Source: Tubiluchus corallicola (lineage: Eukaryota > Priapulida > Priapulimorpha > Priapulimorphida > Tubiluchidae). From it: DNA of 26,485 bases. A model generated the notes under the pieces. It made no database searches. It was given only the letters and a program-made list of their open reading frames with translations, and was not told where the DNA came from. The position numbers were made by a program, and so were the translations under genes. Position 1 is the first letter of the stretch. The number at the start of each line of letters is the position of its first letter. Below are positions 12,970-21,453 of the stretch, one piece after another. Location of the stretch: NCBI GenBank assembly GCA_030141605.1, contig JAQGDQ010000260.1, positions 294,798 to 321,282 on the forward strand, written 5' to 3'.

Positions 12970-13221
12970 GGCTTTGCGACTACGATAAATAAAAAATCCC
13001 CCAATTGGAAAAGTAACAGCAACGATTTCACACTTTTCCGCCCAACCTTTGACGCCCTGTTTGCTCGGCAAACTTTACGGACCAGAAGTCCTTTCTATTT
13101 TGGGCGCTCCGCCATGCGTAAAACATTTACTCACTTTTCAACTTCACGCAGCCAGCTTGAGCCCAATGGGATGATGGAGAACGAAAGTAAAGATGATTAT
13201 AGGTCTCCGTGGACCAGCTAA
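12970..13221 (+). other. CpG-richer patch with an open frame; possible exon or promoter
   Basis: Between TAA at 12967-12969 and TAA at 13219-13221 the plus strand is open for 83 codons. The segment is clearly richer in G+C and CpG than its surroundings, especially 13035-13120. An ATG at 13114 in the context CCGCCATGC (G at -3) would start a 35-residue peptide beginning MRKTFTHFSTSRS and ending KDDYRSPWTS. A pyrimidine-rich stretch ending CACGCAG at 13151 could serve as a splice acceptor. No family is recognised. It may equally be an unmethylated promoter patch or chance. Confidence 0.2.
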
Positions 13222-13671
13222 AAAGTTCACTTGAAAATGCCGTTTAAAGACCATCTTACATAAGAACAACATCTTCTTGGGTCTCAGATGATTTAGTTAA
13301 GCCTGAAATGGATCTCATCGACTTTATTGTAAAAGCTCAAGGTGAACTTAAACAGGACTATTATGCGGAATGGCTGAAGTAAAACTTCTGTATAATAAGA
13401 CAATTTTGATCTCCAAGAGCGTTTTGTTATTACATTTAATTATGACAAGTTTCAAAGAGCACTGTTTTCTTCCTATAAATTTTGATACAAGAATTACAAA
13501 TGACCACACGCCGAGAAAGCATGTCTTTATGACGAGATCAGATCTCCATGTATACTGATTTTTAAAAATTTTTCTTTATGAACTTTATGTAAACAATAAT
13601 AATCGTTAAAATGTTTTGGGAAATGGCTAAAATTATAAAATTAAAGTTTTGTAAAGCAACTTTTTTTAAAA
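13222..13671. other. AT-rich stretch with no gene seen
   Basis: The plus-strand open frame at 13370-13558 (62 codons) has no recognisable domain. Nothing else stands out. Confidence 0.5.
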
Positions 13672-13742
13672 ATAATAGTGTTGCCTCTGGATGTACTTGT
13701 CCACAACATCTAGGTTCCCGATTTCGAATCCGAGTTATATCA
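13672..13742 (+). mobile_element. Candidate tRNA-derived SINE head or tRNA pseudogene
   Basis: An A-box-like TGTTGCCTCTGG at 13679-13690 is followed about 45 bp later by TTCGAATCC at 13723-13731, which matches the core of the Pol III B box, in the context AGGTTCCCGATTTCGAATCCGAG. Order and spacing fit a tRNA. The T-stem does not pair well and I cannot assign an anticodon, so a working tRNA is unlikely. Confidence 0.4.
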
Positions 13743-14547
13743 TTCCTTATTTATAATGACGTATAAATGGCTAAATGCAGTATGTATTTTAGAAATGCTA
13801 TCAAAGGACTAGATTTTATATCATGTTAATATGATTATAGTACATTATAGTATACTAATGTAACTGTAATCCCCGAAGAATATAATCCTATTTAGACCCT
13901 AAACATAGGTGCATACATGTAGGTCTGTGGGAAGTTTTTGCCCAACTTAGGTCCAGTTACTGTAATTATATGGCAATCTTTAAAGTTGTTATGTCAGAAT
14001 GAAAAATGCTGCATGGCATCTACCTGATAGGTAATTTTCTATTTAGTTACCAAGTAAGACGGTTCTCCTTTGATCAACAAGGAAATAACCAGTATGTGTT
14101 GAAGCGTATTACGATCAACACGGATTATACAATTTAACGCTGATACTTGTTTCCAAGCGTCTAACCAGGGGGCAAATACGAGTACACAGAAAAAATTAAA
14201 TTACTGCACTTGTCACAGGTTTGGGGACGACTTTTTAAAACTTTAGGAAGAACTGTAGTTTGGTTTAGTTATGCTTGCAACCTAGAACTTCATACGCCTG
14301 GGCAGTGAACAAAAGCATAGCTTAAAATGACCATGCGCGCGGTTAAAATACTTGCGTGCTTCCTCAAGGTTGCGTGCTTGTTCCATTTCTATTATAAATT
14401 GTAATTACGTAGTTAACTTTTGCTTTGCTGGTTAAATGGAAAACGTCATTTTTTCGATAAGATTCAGTTTGAGAAGAGATGTGAGCGATTTTCTTTACTG
14501 CAATGACTGGTTTGTGAGCTAGACTCAACGTGGAAACAGGAAGATGG
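13743..14547. other. AT-rich stretch with no gene seen
   Basis: No supported coding or RNA feature on either strand. Confidence 0.5.
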
Positions 14548-14679
14548 TATGGTGAGCAGCCTGAGACTAGGTTGTACCAATGTGGGCAATATCAAACACA
14601 GCATCATGTATATATATATATGATGCTGTGTTTGAAATTGCCCACATTGGTACAACCTAGTCTCACGCTGCTCACCATA
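14548..14679. repeat. 132-bp near-perfect palindrome with (TA)n centre
   Basis: The left arm (from TATGGTGAGCAGC to CAAACACAGCATCAT) is repeated as its reverse complement to 14679. I see only two internal mismatches: CCTGAG against CGTGAG, and ATATCAA against ATTTCAA. The centre is a short TATATA run. TA dinucleotides flank TGGTGAGCAGC and its complement, so it could be a Tc1/mariner-style palindromic MITE with a TA target site. It directly abuts the microsatellite tail of the LINE at 14680-15356. Transcribed, it would fold into a hairpin of about 60 bp. Confidence 0.9.
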
Positions 14680-15356
14680 TATATATGTATATATATATAA
14701 TCTTTATTTGCCATTAAAATACATTGATAATCACTGATAAAAACTTTACAGAGATTGATGATAAATCAGTGTTAGTTAATGAAAACTTACACTGCTAAAG
14801 GCAAATGCGTCAGTGCCATCTAAACTACTGTGCAGTAATGGAAAGTAACGACGAATAAAATCAAACATATTTACAACTATGCACAAAAAATGCAAAAATT
14901 ACGATTTAATTAATATGGCTGTGGATATATAAATTCTGAATTAGTGTGTATGTTGTCGTACTGGTGTGATGGTATTTCATATCTGGTTAATATTAGTGAT
15001 TTTAATTTTGTTTTAAATGCTGTTAGGGCCTTCATTCGTTTAACCAGTAATGGTAGAGAATTCCAAAGTAGAATTGCTTGCTTGATTACAGAGTTCGCTC
15101 CATAGTGGGTATTTGTCCTAATTTGTTTTAGATTGCTTGTTCTGGAATTAACGATGGGATTTGGAAAAAAGGTAAATCTGTTATTCTGGAATGGTTTGCT
15201 GATGTTGTTAATGTATTTAAATATAAAAAGCAAAGTAAAATATTCTTTGTGTGCTTCAATGATTGGGAATTTTAAAGTTCTTCTCAGGTTAGTTGTTGAA
15301 ACTTTGAATTTTTGTCTACTTGAATTTTTGAATACATATGACAGCTGTGTGTCCAT
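14680..15356 (-). mobile_element. 5'-truncated non-LTR retrotransposon (LINE), copy 1
   Basis: On the minus strand it consists of a C-terminal ORF2 fragment (15356 to 14910), a 3'UTR of about 200 bp, a conserved end CAAATAAAGAT (complement of 14700-14710) and a (TA)n tail reaching the palindrome. The family also occurs at 19636-20100: both copies share the C-terminal protein motifs, the 3'UTR word CTGACGCATTTG (complement of 14802-14813 here) and the terminal CAAATAAAGAT. The 5' end near 15356-15372 is uncertain, and no reverse transcriptase core or endonuclease is present. The end of ORF2 resembles the CR1/L2/Jockey-like group. The exact clade cannot be set from this part. Confidence 0.8.
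14910..15356 (-). pseudogene. LINE ORF2 C-terminal fragment, copy 1
   Basis: An open frame of 148 codons on the minus strand, without internal stops. It has the typical end region of LINE reverse-transcriptase proteins: a segment LLFIFKYINNISKPF, then QIRTNTHYGANS, then AILLWNSLP, and a basic FKTKLKSLIL helix near residue 125. The pattern RTN-x2-YG-xNS-x(9-11)-LWN-x-LP is what identifies it. The catalytic reverse-transcriptase core lies upstream in such proteins and is missing, so this is a 5'-truncated dead copy. The first ATG is probably not a real start. Confidence 0.75.
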
Positions 15357-15372
15357 TATCAGAACATATTAG

Positions 15373-16361
15373 GAGACAAGACCCTAATGTAGATTACAAT
15401 AATTTAGACAAAATCTTCTTATATCAAAATAGGTTAAATACGTTTAAATTGTGCTTTGAAATTTTGAATACGTTTGATATTTAACAGGTACATAATTTAG
15501 TGTTTTGTTTTAATATTTTCTTCATTTTCTGTGTGCTTAATGATGGCTGCGCAATAATGCATTTATTTAATATGGATCGTAAAGATCAGTTACCCCATAA
15601 GAAAGTGTACATGATGTACATGTAACTTTTATTATGGTCAATAAACTAACTTATTAATTAGACGCCACACAATGCCGTAGAAAGAAAACTTTTCAGCACT
15701 GCGTCTTTATCTCTTTCACAGATTAAGAAAATTTTGTTATAATATGCATTAAAAGTCCAATCGCCTTGCACCTTTAACCAGTAAAACACTTATATGGTGC
15801 ATAAAGTCTTTAGGCGCTTTTAACAATGTCACACGCTGGTAATACAGAGTTCTGTTTAAAAGAATTTTAACACAATTATCCTTGCTCTTTGCACTAAATC
15901 AATTCAATTAAATTTAAAGAAAACAAAACAACGGTGCTGAATAAGGCGACGAAAGAGCCGCTTTGACAAGCTAAAGGTCGTTCTAACAGTTCTATACAAA
16001 AGAGTCCTTAAAATGCAGCCATCAGTAATGCAACCACCCTCTATTCAAAGTTTAGAATATTGTTCATTAGTTTTGCAATCTTGTCTGTTTGGTTTGCAAA
16101 AAAGCTTCTCCATATTATTTACATGTTGGTTTCGCATAATGTTTATTGTTATTCGTTGCTGATTTAAGTTGAATAATACAGCGGATTTACTTAAGTATTT
16201 TATTGAAAAATATTAGTGATAAAAAATAAAAAGCAAAAATAAAGTCATCAAATGTAATCAAAGTGGAATTCCTGCTAGGATAAGTAACAAGTAACTATCC
16301 TAAATCCCCCAAAGCATAGCTGCTAACTTATTCAATGTATCTACCAATTATGTTGTCATTT
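15373..16361. other. AT-rich stretch with a possible element 3' end
   Basis: A 15-bp palindrome TGTACATGATGTACA at 15606-15620 is followed by AATAAACTAACTTATTAATTA at about 15640-15660. This looks like the polyadenylation end of a plus-strand retroelement or transcript, but I cannot trace a body. Nothing else is supported. Confidence 0.35.
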
Positions 16362-16560
16362 TCCTGTCCTTCTCTTTATTTCTTCTTATCGTTTCCCTCC
16401 ATCTCTCTTTCGTTCTTTCTCTATTTTATTCTAGCGGCCCCTCATTACTTTTTCATCTTTCTCTTTTTCTCTTACCCCTCTTTTCGCTTTCTTGCCCACT
16501 TTTCTAGTTGTCTGTCTATCTGTTGTCTATCTGTCTGTCTGTTTATCTATCCACTTTTTT
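16362..16560. repeat. Decayed pyrimidine-rich tract with TCTG/TCTA units
   Basis: About 200 bp strongly biased to T and C on the plus strand. Its 3' part (16507-16552) holds irregular TCTG and TCTA tetramers. The overlapping plus-strand open frames at 16335-16700 and 16508-16759 are rich in S, F and L because of this bias and are not called as genes. Confidence 0.7.
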
Positions 16561-17770
16561 CGCTGTCACTCACTCCCATTTTCTTTTTCTTCCTTGTTTT
16601 TCCATTATTGTTCACATTCGGTATGTTGATCACATACACAAAATTACCATACAGTTCATATCTCTTGGTTTGCCATCCCTCGCCCACTTTCTTTGCATGA
16701 AGTACAAAAGTCGCTTTAAACAAAATAACGTATCTGTATCTCTGCATAAACAGTATTAAACACCAAATCTCAGTTTGACCCTTTCTGTCTACATCAAACA
16801 GCTTAGTAGCAAGCTGTAACAACAAAACGCCAAGAGGATACTAGGGATCGTTTTTTCTGTTAAAAATCTATTAAAAACTGCGAAAGTCTAAATTGGGTCT
16901 GACCATCAAAGAGTTCCGAGCTAATCTTATTTGTACACACTTTTGCCGAGCACCTTATTAGACATTTTTTCACACGCAAAGAAAAAATGTAAAAAATTGT
17001 GGCATCGCGGTTAAGGGGCAGAAGTTTTGTGCAATTTATAAACATTTTTCCACGTAGCAGAACAAAAGCATCGTAAAATTACGAAAAAAAACATCCAATT
17101 AAGGATGCCTGCAGGTGTGGCTGTTCATGATTTCAGCTCAACTTAGACCTAGAAGTTAACTGTTGGCAACCCAGTCATGGATATGCCATCCCAATCTGGA
17201 ACAGGCCAAGTGGGGTACTCAAAGAATGTAAGCTATCAGCTGAGAGTCAGTCATTTTTTTTTCGAAAAAAGCGAGCATGAATTTGCTGTTTGGGGCGGGA
17301 TTTAGAATCACTTTCAACTAAAATCCTGTCAAGAATCTTGCGCGCTGGGCGATCGTTTTAACAAAGAAAGAAGTCGAAGCTTCTGAAACCGAAAGCTTGC
17401 TATTTTTCTTCAGTTCTTTGTCTGGACTCTGGATAACCATAACCAATTTCTACAGTCCTAGCAACTAAAAATTAATTCCTTCCAAACGAATGTAAATGAA
17501 ATTGTTACAATGCAGACACATGTTATGGACGTATTTTTAAAGAGCAAAATCTATAACGTATTTATAAAGTGTTCAATCTATCTTTTTTTATATTTTTTTC
17601 TACAAGCTTGTAATACGCACATTTCTTGCAAGTATTTATAGGTGTTTATTATCTATCGTTTTCAATAAATTTATTAGTACAAATTCACTTTACATTTTCT
17701 GCAAGTGTAAATCGTATCTGCTATCAGTATGCCCTTTCTTTATCAACCATGCTATACCCACAACATCTCC
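16561..17770. other. AT-rich stretch with no gene seen
   Basis: The minus-strand frames at 16547-16825 and 16860-17045 have no recognisable domain. A GC-richer spot, GCGCGCTGGGCGATCG, lies near 17340. No feature is supported. Confidence 0.5.
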
Positions 17771-17771
17771 T

Positions 17772-17795
17772 CACACACACACACACACACACACA

Positions 17796-17846
<51 letters not shown>
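17772..17846. repeat. (CA)n microsatellite
   Basis: About 75 bp of CA units with one CAGACA interruption and a final CAAACACA. Alternating purine-pyrimidine runs like this can adopt Z-DNA. Confidence 0.98.
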
Positions 17847-17847
<1 letters not shown>

Positions 17848-17914
17848 TAGGTGTCATCAACATCATGATACCATTATCATCGTTGAAACAAGGAACAGTA
17901 GGAGAAGTCGCCAC

Positions 17915-18486
17915 TACTGCCATCACCACCATCACTGCCACTGCCACCATCACCACCACCACCACCGTCACCACCTCCACCACCTCCACCACCACCGCTA
18001 CCACCACCAACACCAACACCACCACCACCACCAACAGCAACACCAATACCACCACCACCACCACCACCACTATCACCTCCACCACCACCACTATCACCTG
18101 CACCACCACCACCACCATCGCTACCACCGTCACCACAAACACCACCACCACCACCAATACCGCCACCATCACCACCACCACCGCCACCAGCACCACCACC
18201 ACCACCACTAGCACTTCCACCATCACCACCATCACCACCACCAACACCACCAAAATCACCACCAACACCAACACAAACACCACCAACACCACCACCAACA
18301 ACAACACCAATACCAATACCACCACCACTATCACCTCCAGCACCACCACCACCATCACTACCACCATCACCACAAACACCACCACCAACACCAACACCAA
18401 TACAAACATAAACACAATACCAACACAAACACCACCAACACCGCCACCATCACCACCACCACCACCACCGCCACCAGCACCATTAA
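17915..18486. repeat. (CCA)n-type minisatellite block
   Basis: About 570 bp made almost wholly of CAC/CCA triplets with CAT, AAC and ACT variants. It is nearly free of G and poor in T on the plus strand. All reading frames are open because of composition: T/N-rich and H-rich on plus, G-rich and V-rich on minus. These frames (160 to 243 codons) should not be annotated as genes. Longer modules such as CACCACCACTATCACCTCC recur, so the block also has higher-order duplication. Confidence 0.95.
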
Positions 18487-19635
18487 CACAAACATCATGC
18501 ACTCGCCACCATAACAGCTCTGAGTGCTCATGGTTTTCATACTTTTAAACCAGTTCTTAGGAATCTTTTCTGTGTCAATCGTAAGACTCGTATATTTTCA
18601 CCTATCAAATTTTTTTCCACTCTGTCACGTTTCACAAAAACCTGAGTGTTGTAATTTGTGAAATTAAGTTTAGTTTCTTATTGCCTGGCTTTTACCATTA
18701 CATACTAGTTTACAAGTCTCCATTTGTCATAATTAATGGTGCCTAGTTGCCTGCCTGTCATCCTGGTATTTGGGAGCACATAGAAGAAGAGAAACATACG
18801 ACATACGAAACACGTGTCTACATAATACTACATCTATAGTCATCTACTACATAAAGTTGAAGACCTAAGTTTTGGGAAGGATACACAACAAGTTTTTCTT
18901 TTTTGCAGTCAAGTCGAATGGCTAGTAAATATCTTGCTATATGTGTATTTATACACAGAGAAAATCAGCATATCTATGAATTTGTTATTCGACATGCACC
19001 ATAGATAATAATGTTACTGTGCAATCTTCTATGACATGCATCATTTCAAGAATAACATACTGTAATTGTATTGTATCACATGCTATATTATTTATTGTCA
19101 TTTATTGACATATTTATTGACAACAAATTACGACCTCATTAAATTAATTTGTGTTGGTATAATGCGACTATAAGTAAAATAATACATTAGGCTTAGAGCT
19201 ATTATAAATAATCTAGGTTCACAGCAATAGTTCATAAAATTATGCCCGGAAGATTCTAGCCATTTCAAGCCTTGAACCTTTACACCAGTGATGACACCAT
19301 AATTAAAAGTGACCACTGCCTTTTCTCAGCCTGAAGCAAGTGTTAAGGGTTAGTATTTCCTGAGACGGATCTTCAAAACATGTCTCATTTGACAGGCATA
19401 CCTTAGGTAACTACTATTCGGCTACTGTATTATAAAAGAACAAAACGAACTGCACATTATTTCTAAAATGTAGAAACCCGCCGTTTATAGTGCACTTTAA
19501 CAGTATTCACTCAAATCATCAAGTACATCAAGATTTTCGGCAACTGGGCTAAGGCAACAACCAAAAATTTCAGTATCAAACAGTAATATTTCTATATAGA
19601 TGCATAAATAAAATAAATATAGCTTTCAGGAATAA
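18487..19635. other. AT-rich stretch with one short tandem repeat
   Basis: At 19090-19123 three imperfect copies of ATTTATTGACAT stand in tandem. The minus-strand open frame at 19128-19316 shows no recognisable domain. No gene supported. Confidence 0.5.
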
Positions 19636-19875
19636 CGAATTGCAAGTACTGGTAGCTTATTGCAAATTAGAACTAACAACAAATACGGAAATAATTCTTT
19701 TTCAAAACAAGCTATCCCATTATGGAATACTTTATCTAAAGAAGTTAGAGATTGAACAACTTTATCTAACAATAAAACAAAATTAAAAAAAGCCGTTTTC
19801 ACTGGATTTGAAGATCCTGTATACCAAAACGACAATACTTATACGCATAGTAATTGCATTTTTCGCAGTCCATAA
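19636..19875 (+). pseudogene. LINE ORF2 C-terminal fragment, copy 2, with stop codon
   Basis: Read in the frame that ends at TAA 19873-19875, the relic has QIRTNNKYGNNS, then QAIPLWNTLSKEVRD, an in-frame TGA at 19753-19755, then KTKLKKAVFTGFEDP and YQNDNTYTHSN. Each segment aligns in order with copy 1 (QIRTNTHYGANS, QAILLWNSLP, FKTKLKSLIL, YEIPSHQYDNIHTNS). A TAA at 19633-19635 bounds the readable part upstream. The frame is broken and nonfunctional. The minus-strand open frame across 19626-19835 is its shadow. Confidence 0.78.
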
Positions 19876-20100
19876 TCTTGTAAAATCAATATGTTTTAAT
19901 GTAAATGGGTGTATATATTGTAAATATAAAATGATTTATTCAATGTCTGTATGATGTAAATGTCAATGTTCACTGTGTGTGTAGTGTTAGTTATGCATCT
20001 GACGCATTTGTCTTTTTACAGCACTAATGAATGTCAATCACAGATGTAATCTATTATTAACATTTGTGATGTTCAAAACTTTTATAAGACAAATAAAGAT
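19636..20100 (+). mobile_element. 5'-truncated LINE, copy 2 (same family as copy 1)
   Basis: A plus-strand relic comprising an ORF2 C-terminus (19636-19875) and a 3'UTR. The 3'UTR has CTGACGCATTTG at 19999-20010 and ends in CAAATAAAGAT at 20090-20100, both shared with the minus-strand copy at 14680-15356. The tail continues directly into the (TATATC)n array, so that array probably started as the 3' microsatellite tail of the element. Similarity between the copies is moderate, so both are old or belong to different subfamilies. Confidence 0.78.
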
Positions 20101-20102
20101 CA

Positions 20103-20360
20103 TATATCTATATCTATATCTATATCTATATCTATATCTATATCTATATCTATATCTATATCTATATCTATATCTATATCTATATCTATATCTATATCTA
20201 TATCTATATCTATATCTATATCTATATCTATATCTATATCTATATCTATATCTATATCTATATCTATATCTATATCTATATCTATATCTATATCTATATC
20301 TATATCTATATCTATATCTATATCTATATCTATATCTATATCTATATCTATATCTATATC
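20103..20360. repeat. (TATATC)n hexamer array at LINE 3' end
   Basis: About 43 almost perfect copies of the 6-bp unit, immediately downstream of the LINE terminus. It produces YLYL-rich, RYRY-rich and DIDI-rich artefact frames. Confidence 0.98.
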
Positions 20361-20484
20361 CATCCATCCATCCATCCATCCATCCATCCATCCATCCATC
20401 CATCCATCCATCCATCCATCCATCCATCCATCCATCCATCCATCCATCCATCCATCCATCCATCCATCCATCCATCCATCCATC
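20361..20484. repeat. (CATC)n tetranucleotide array
   Basis: About 31 perfect copies of CATC continue the hexamer array without a gap. It produces PSIH-rich plus-strand and MDGW-rich minus-strand artefact frames. Confidence 0.98.
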
Positions 20485-20551
20485 TATCTATCTATCTATA
20501 TATATATATATCTATCTATATATATGGTATTGTATTGTAGTATATATATAT

Positions 20552-20582
<31 letters not shown>
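20485..20582. repeat. Palindromic (TATC)n(TA)n ... (TA)n(GATA)n
   Basis: TATC units then a TA run (about 20485-20525) face a TA run then GATA units (about 20541-20581) across a short unique loop, GGTATTGTATTGTAG. The two sides are reverse complements and would form a stem of about 40 bp. Confidence 0.88.
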
Positions 20583-20586
20583 TATG

Positions 20587-20652
20587 CGTATTTATATAGT
20601 ATATAGTTATATAGTATATTGTATAGTACAATACAGTACAATACTCATTAAT
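20587..20652. repeat. 66-bp duplicated segment, copy A
   Basis: Matches 21314-21379 with one mismatch (ATAGTATA against ATACTATA). It contains the internal inverted repeat TATTGTA-TAG-TACAATA. Both copies follow a TA-rich run and lie 727 bp apart. Confidence 0.95.
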
Positions 20653-20663
20653 TATTATTCTAG

Positions 20664-20755
20664 GTACCGCGAAAATTCTTGCCTTGGCGGCAGAATTACG
20701 AGGGAAAGTCACAGACCCTATGGACATTTTGTGCGATGATCCATCTTGTCAATGA
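20664..20755 (+). other. Candidate terminal exon (plus strand), unproven
   Basis: After TTATTATTCTAG, a possible splice acceptor ending at 20663, a frame reads TAKILALAAELRGK, then VTDPMDILCDDPSCQ and a TGA at 20753-20755. Codon use looks ordinary and G+C is higher than nearby. An AATAAA at 21184-21189 could end a 3'UTR of about 430 bp. At 29 codons it has no statistical weight, no family is recognised, and no upstream exon was found. A chance frame next to a repeat is equally possible. Confidence 0.18.
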
Positions 20756-21228
20756 CTGGTTAAAAGTTTAACAACCCTTTGCGATGCAGACTCGATTGCT
20801 AAAATACCTGCAGAACGTTTTCAAAGCGTTGACACCGTGACAATAGTCATCGCATAAAGCCTGAGCTCAACTCTTATAGAAACTGGTATCTGTAATACCT
20901 GAGCGCCTGAATTTGTGTATGAATGACGTAATACTGAAGACTAGCAAATTTTAACTCCAAAGGGTAGTCGATTTCTGAAAATACAGGCAAGCTTACCAAC
21001 ATATGCTTTGCTTGTCAAGCTATGCTTTTAGGCTCAAACTGTATGCATCAAAACTATTCTGTAATGTAATTAGCACATGTATATATGCTGCATAAGCATC
21101 TCCTTTGTAATTTCTGGATTATATTGCATTTATATTTATATTTACATCTGTATTTTTATTATAACTGTAAGATGCAGAGTGGAAATAAATAAACTTATAA
21201 ACTTAAAAACATTGCCAAAAATATTGAT
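20756..21228. other. Stretch with possible 3'UTR or element end
   Basis: The last 150 bp (TATTGCATTTATATTTATATT, then GATGCAGAGTGGAAATAAATAAAC) resemble a retroelement or mRNA 3' end with AATAAA at 21184-21189. No coding frame is supported apart from the candidate exon just upstream. Confidence 0.35.
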
Positions 21229-21453
21229 AAAAATACAAACAATGTAATAAGTATCGACATGAAAATACAAATACCATTTAAGTTTTGATAACCCCCCCCA
21301 ATATATATATATACGTATTTATATACTATATAGTTATATAGTATATTGTATAGTACAATACAGTACAATACTCATTAATACAAACAATACAAAAATACAA
21401 ACAACGTAATAAGTATCGATATGAAAATACAAATACTATTTAAGTTTTGATAA
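21229..21453. repeat. Two 63-bp direct repeats enclosing copy B of the 66-bp repeat
   Basis: The segments 21229-21291 and 21391-21453 are the same length and differ at three positions, all transitions. Both contain GTAATAAGTATCGA and end in TTTAAGTTTTGATAA. Between them lie a run of eight C, a short (AT)n run and 21314-21379, the second copy of the 66-bp repeat at 20587-20652. A weaker third version (AGTATATAAGTATCGATAAA) appears near 21520. Confidence 0.92.

Noticed and set aside
17729-18548. Long open frames of 160 to 243 codons rich in H, T/N, G or V
   Set aside because: They are translations of the CA and CCA repeats in every frame. Composition explains the lack of stops.
20027-20563. 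Open frames of 127 to 178 codons with YLYL, PSIH, MDGW, RYRY and DIDI
   Set aside because: They are products of the TATATC and CATC arrays.
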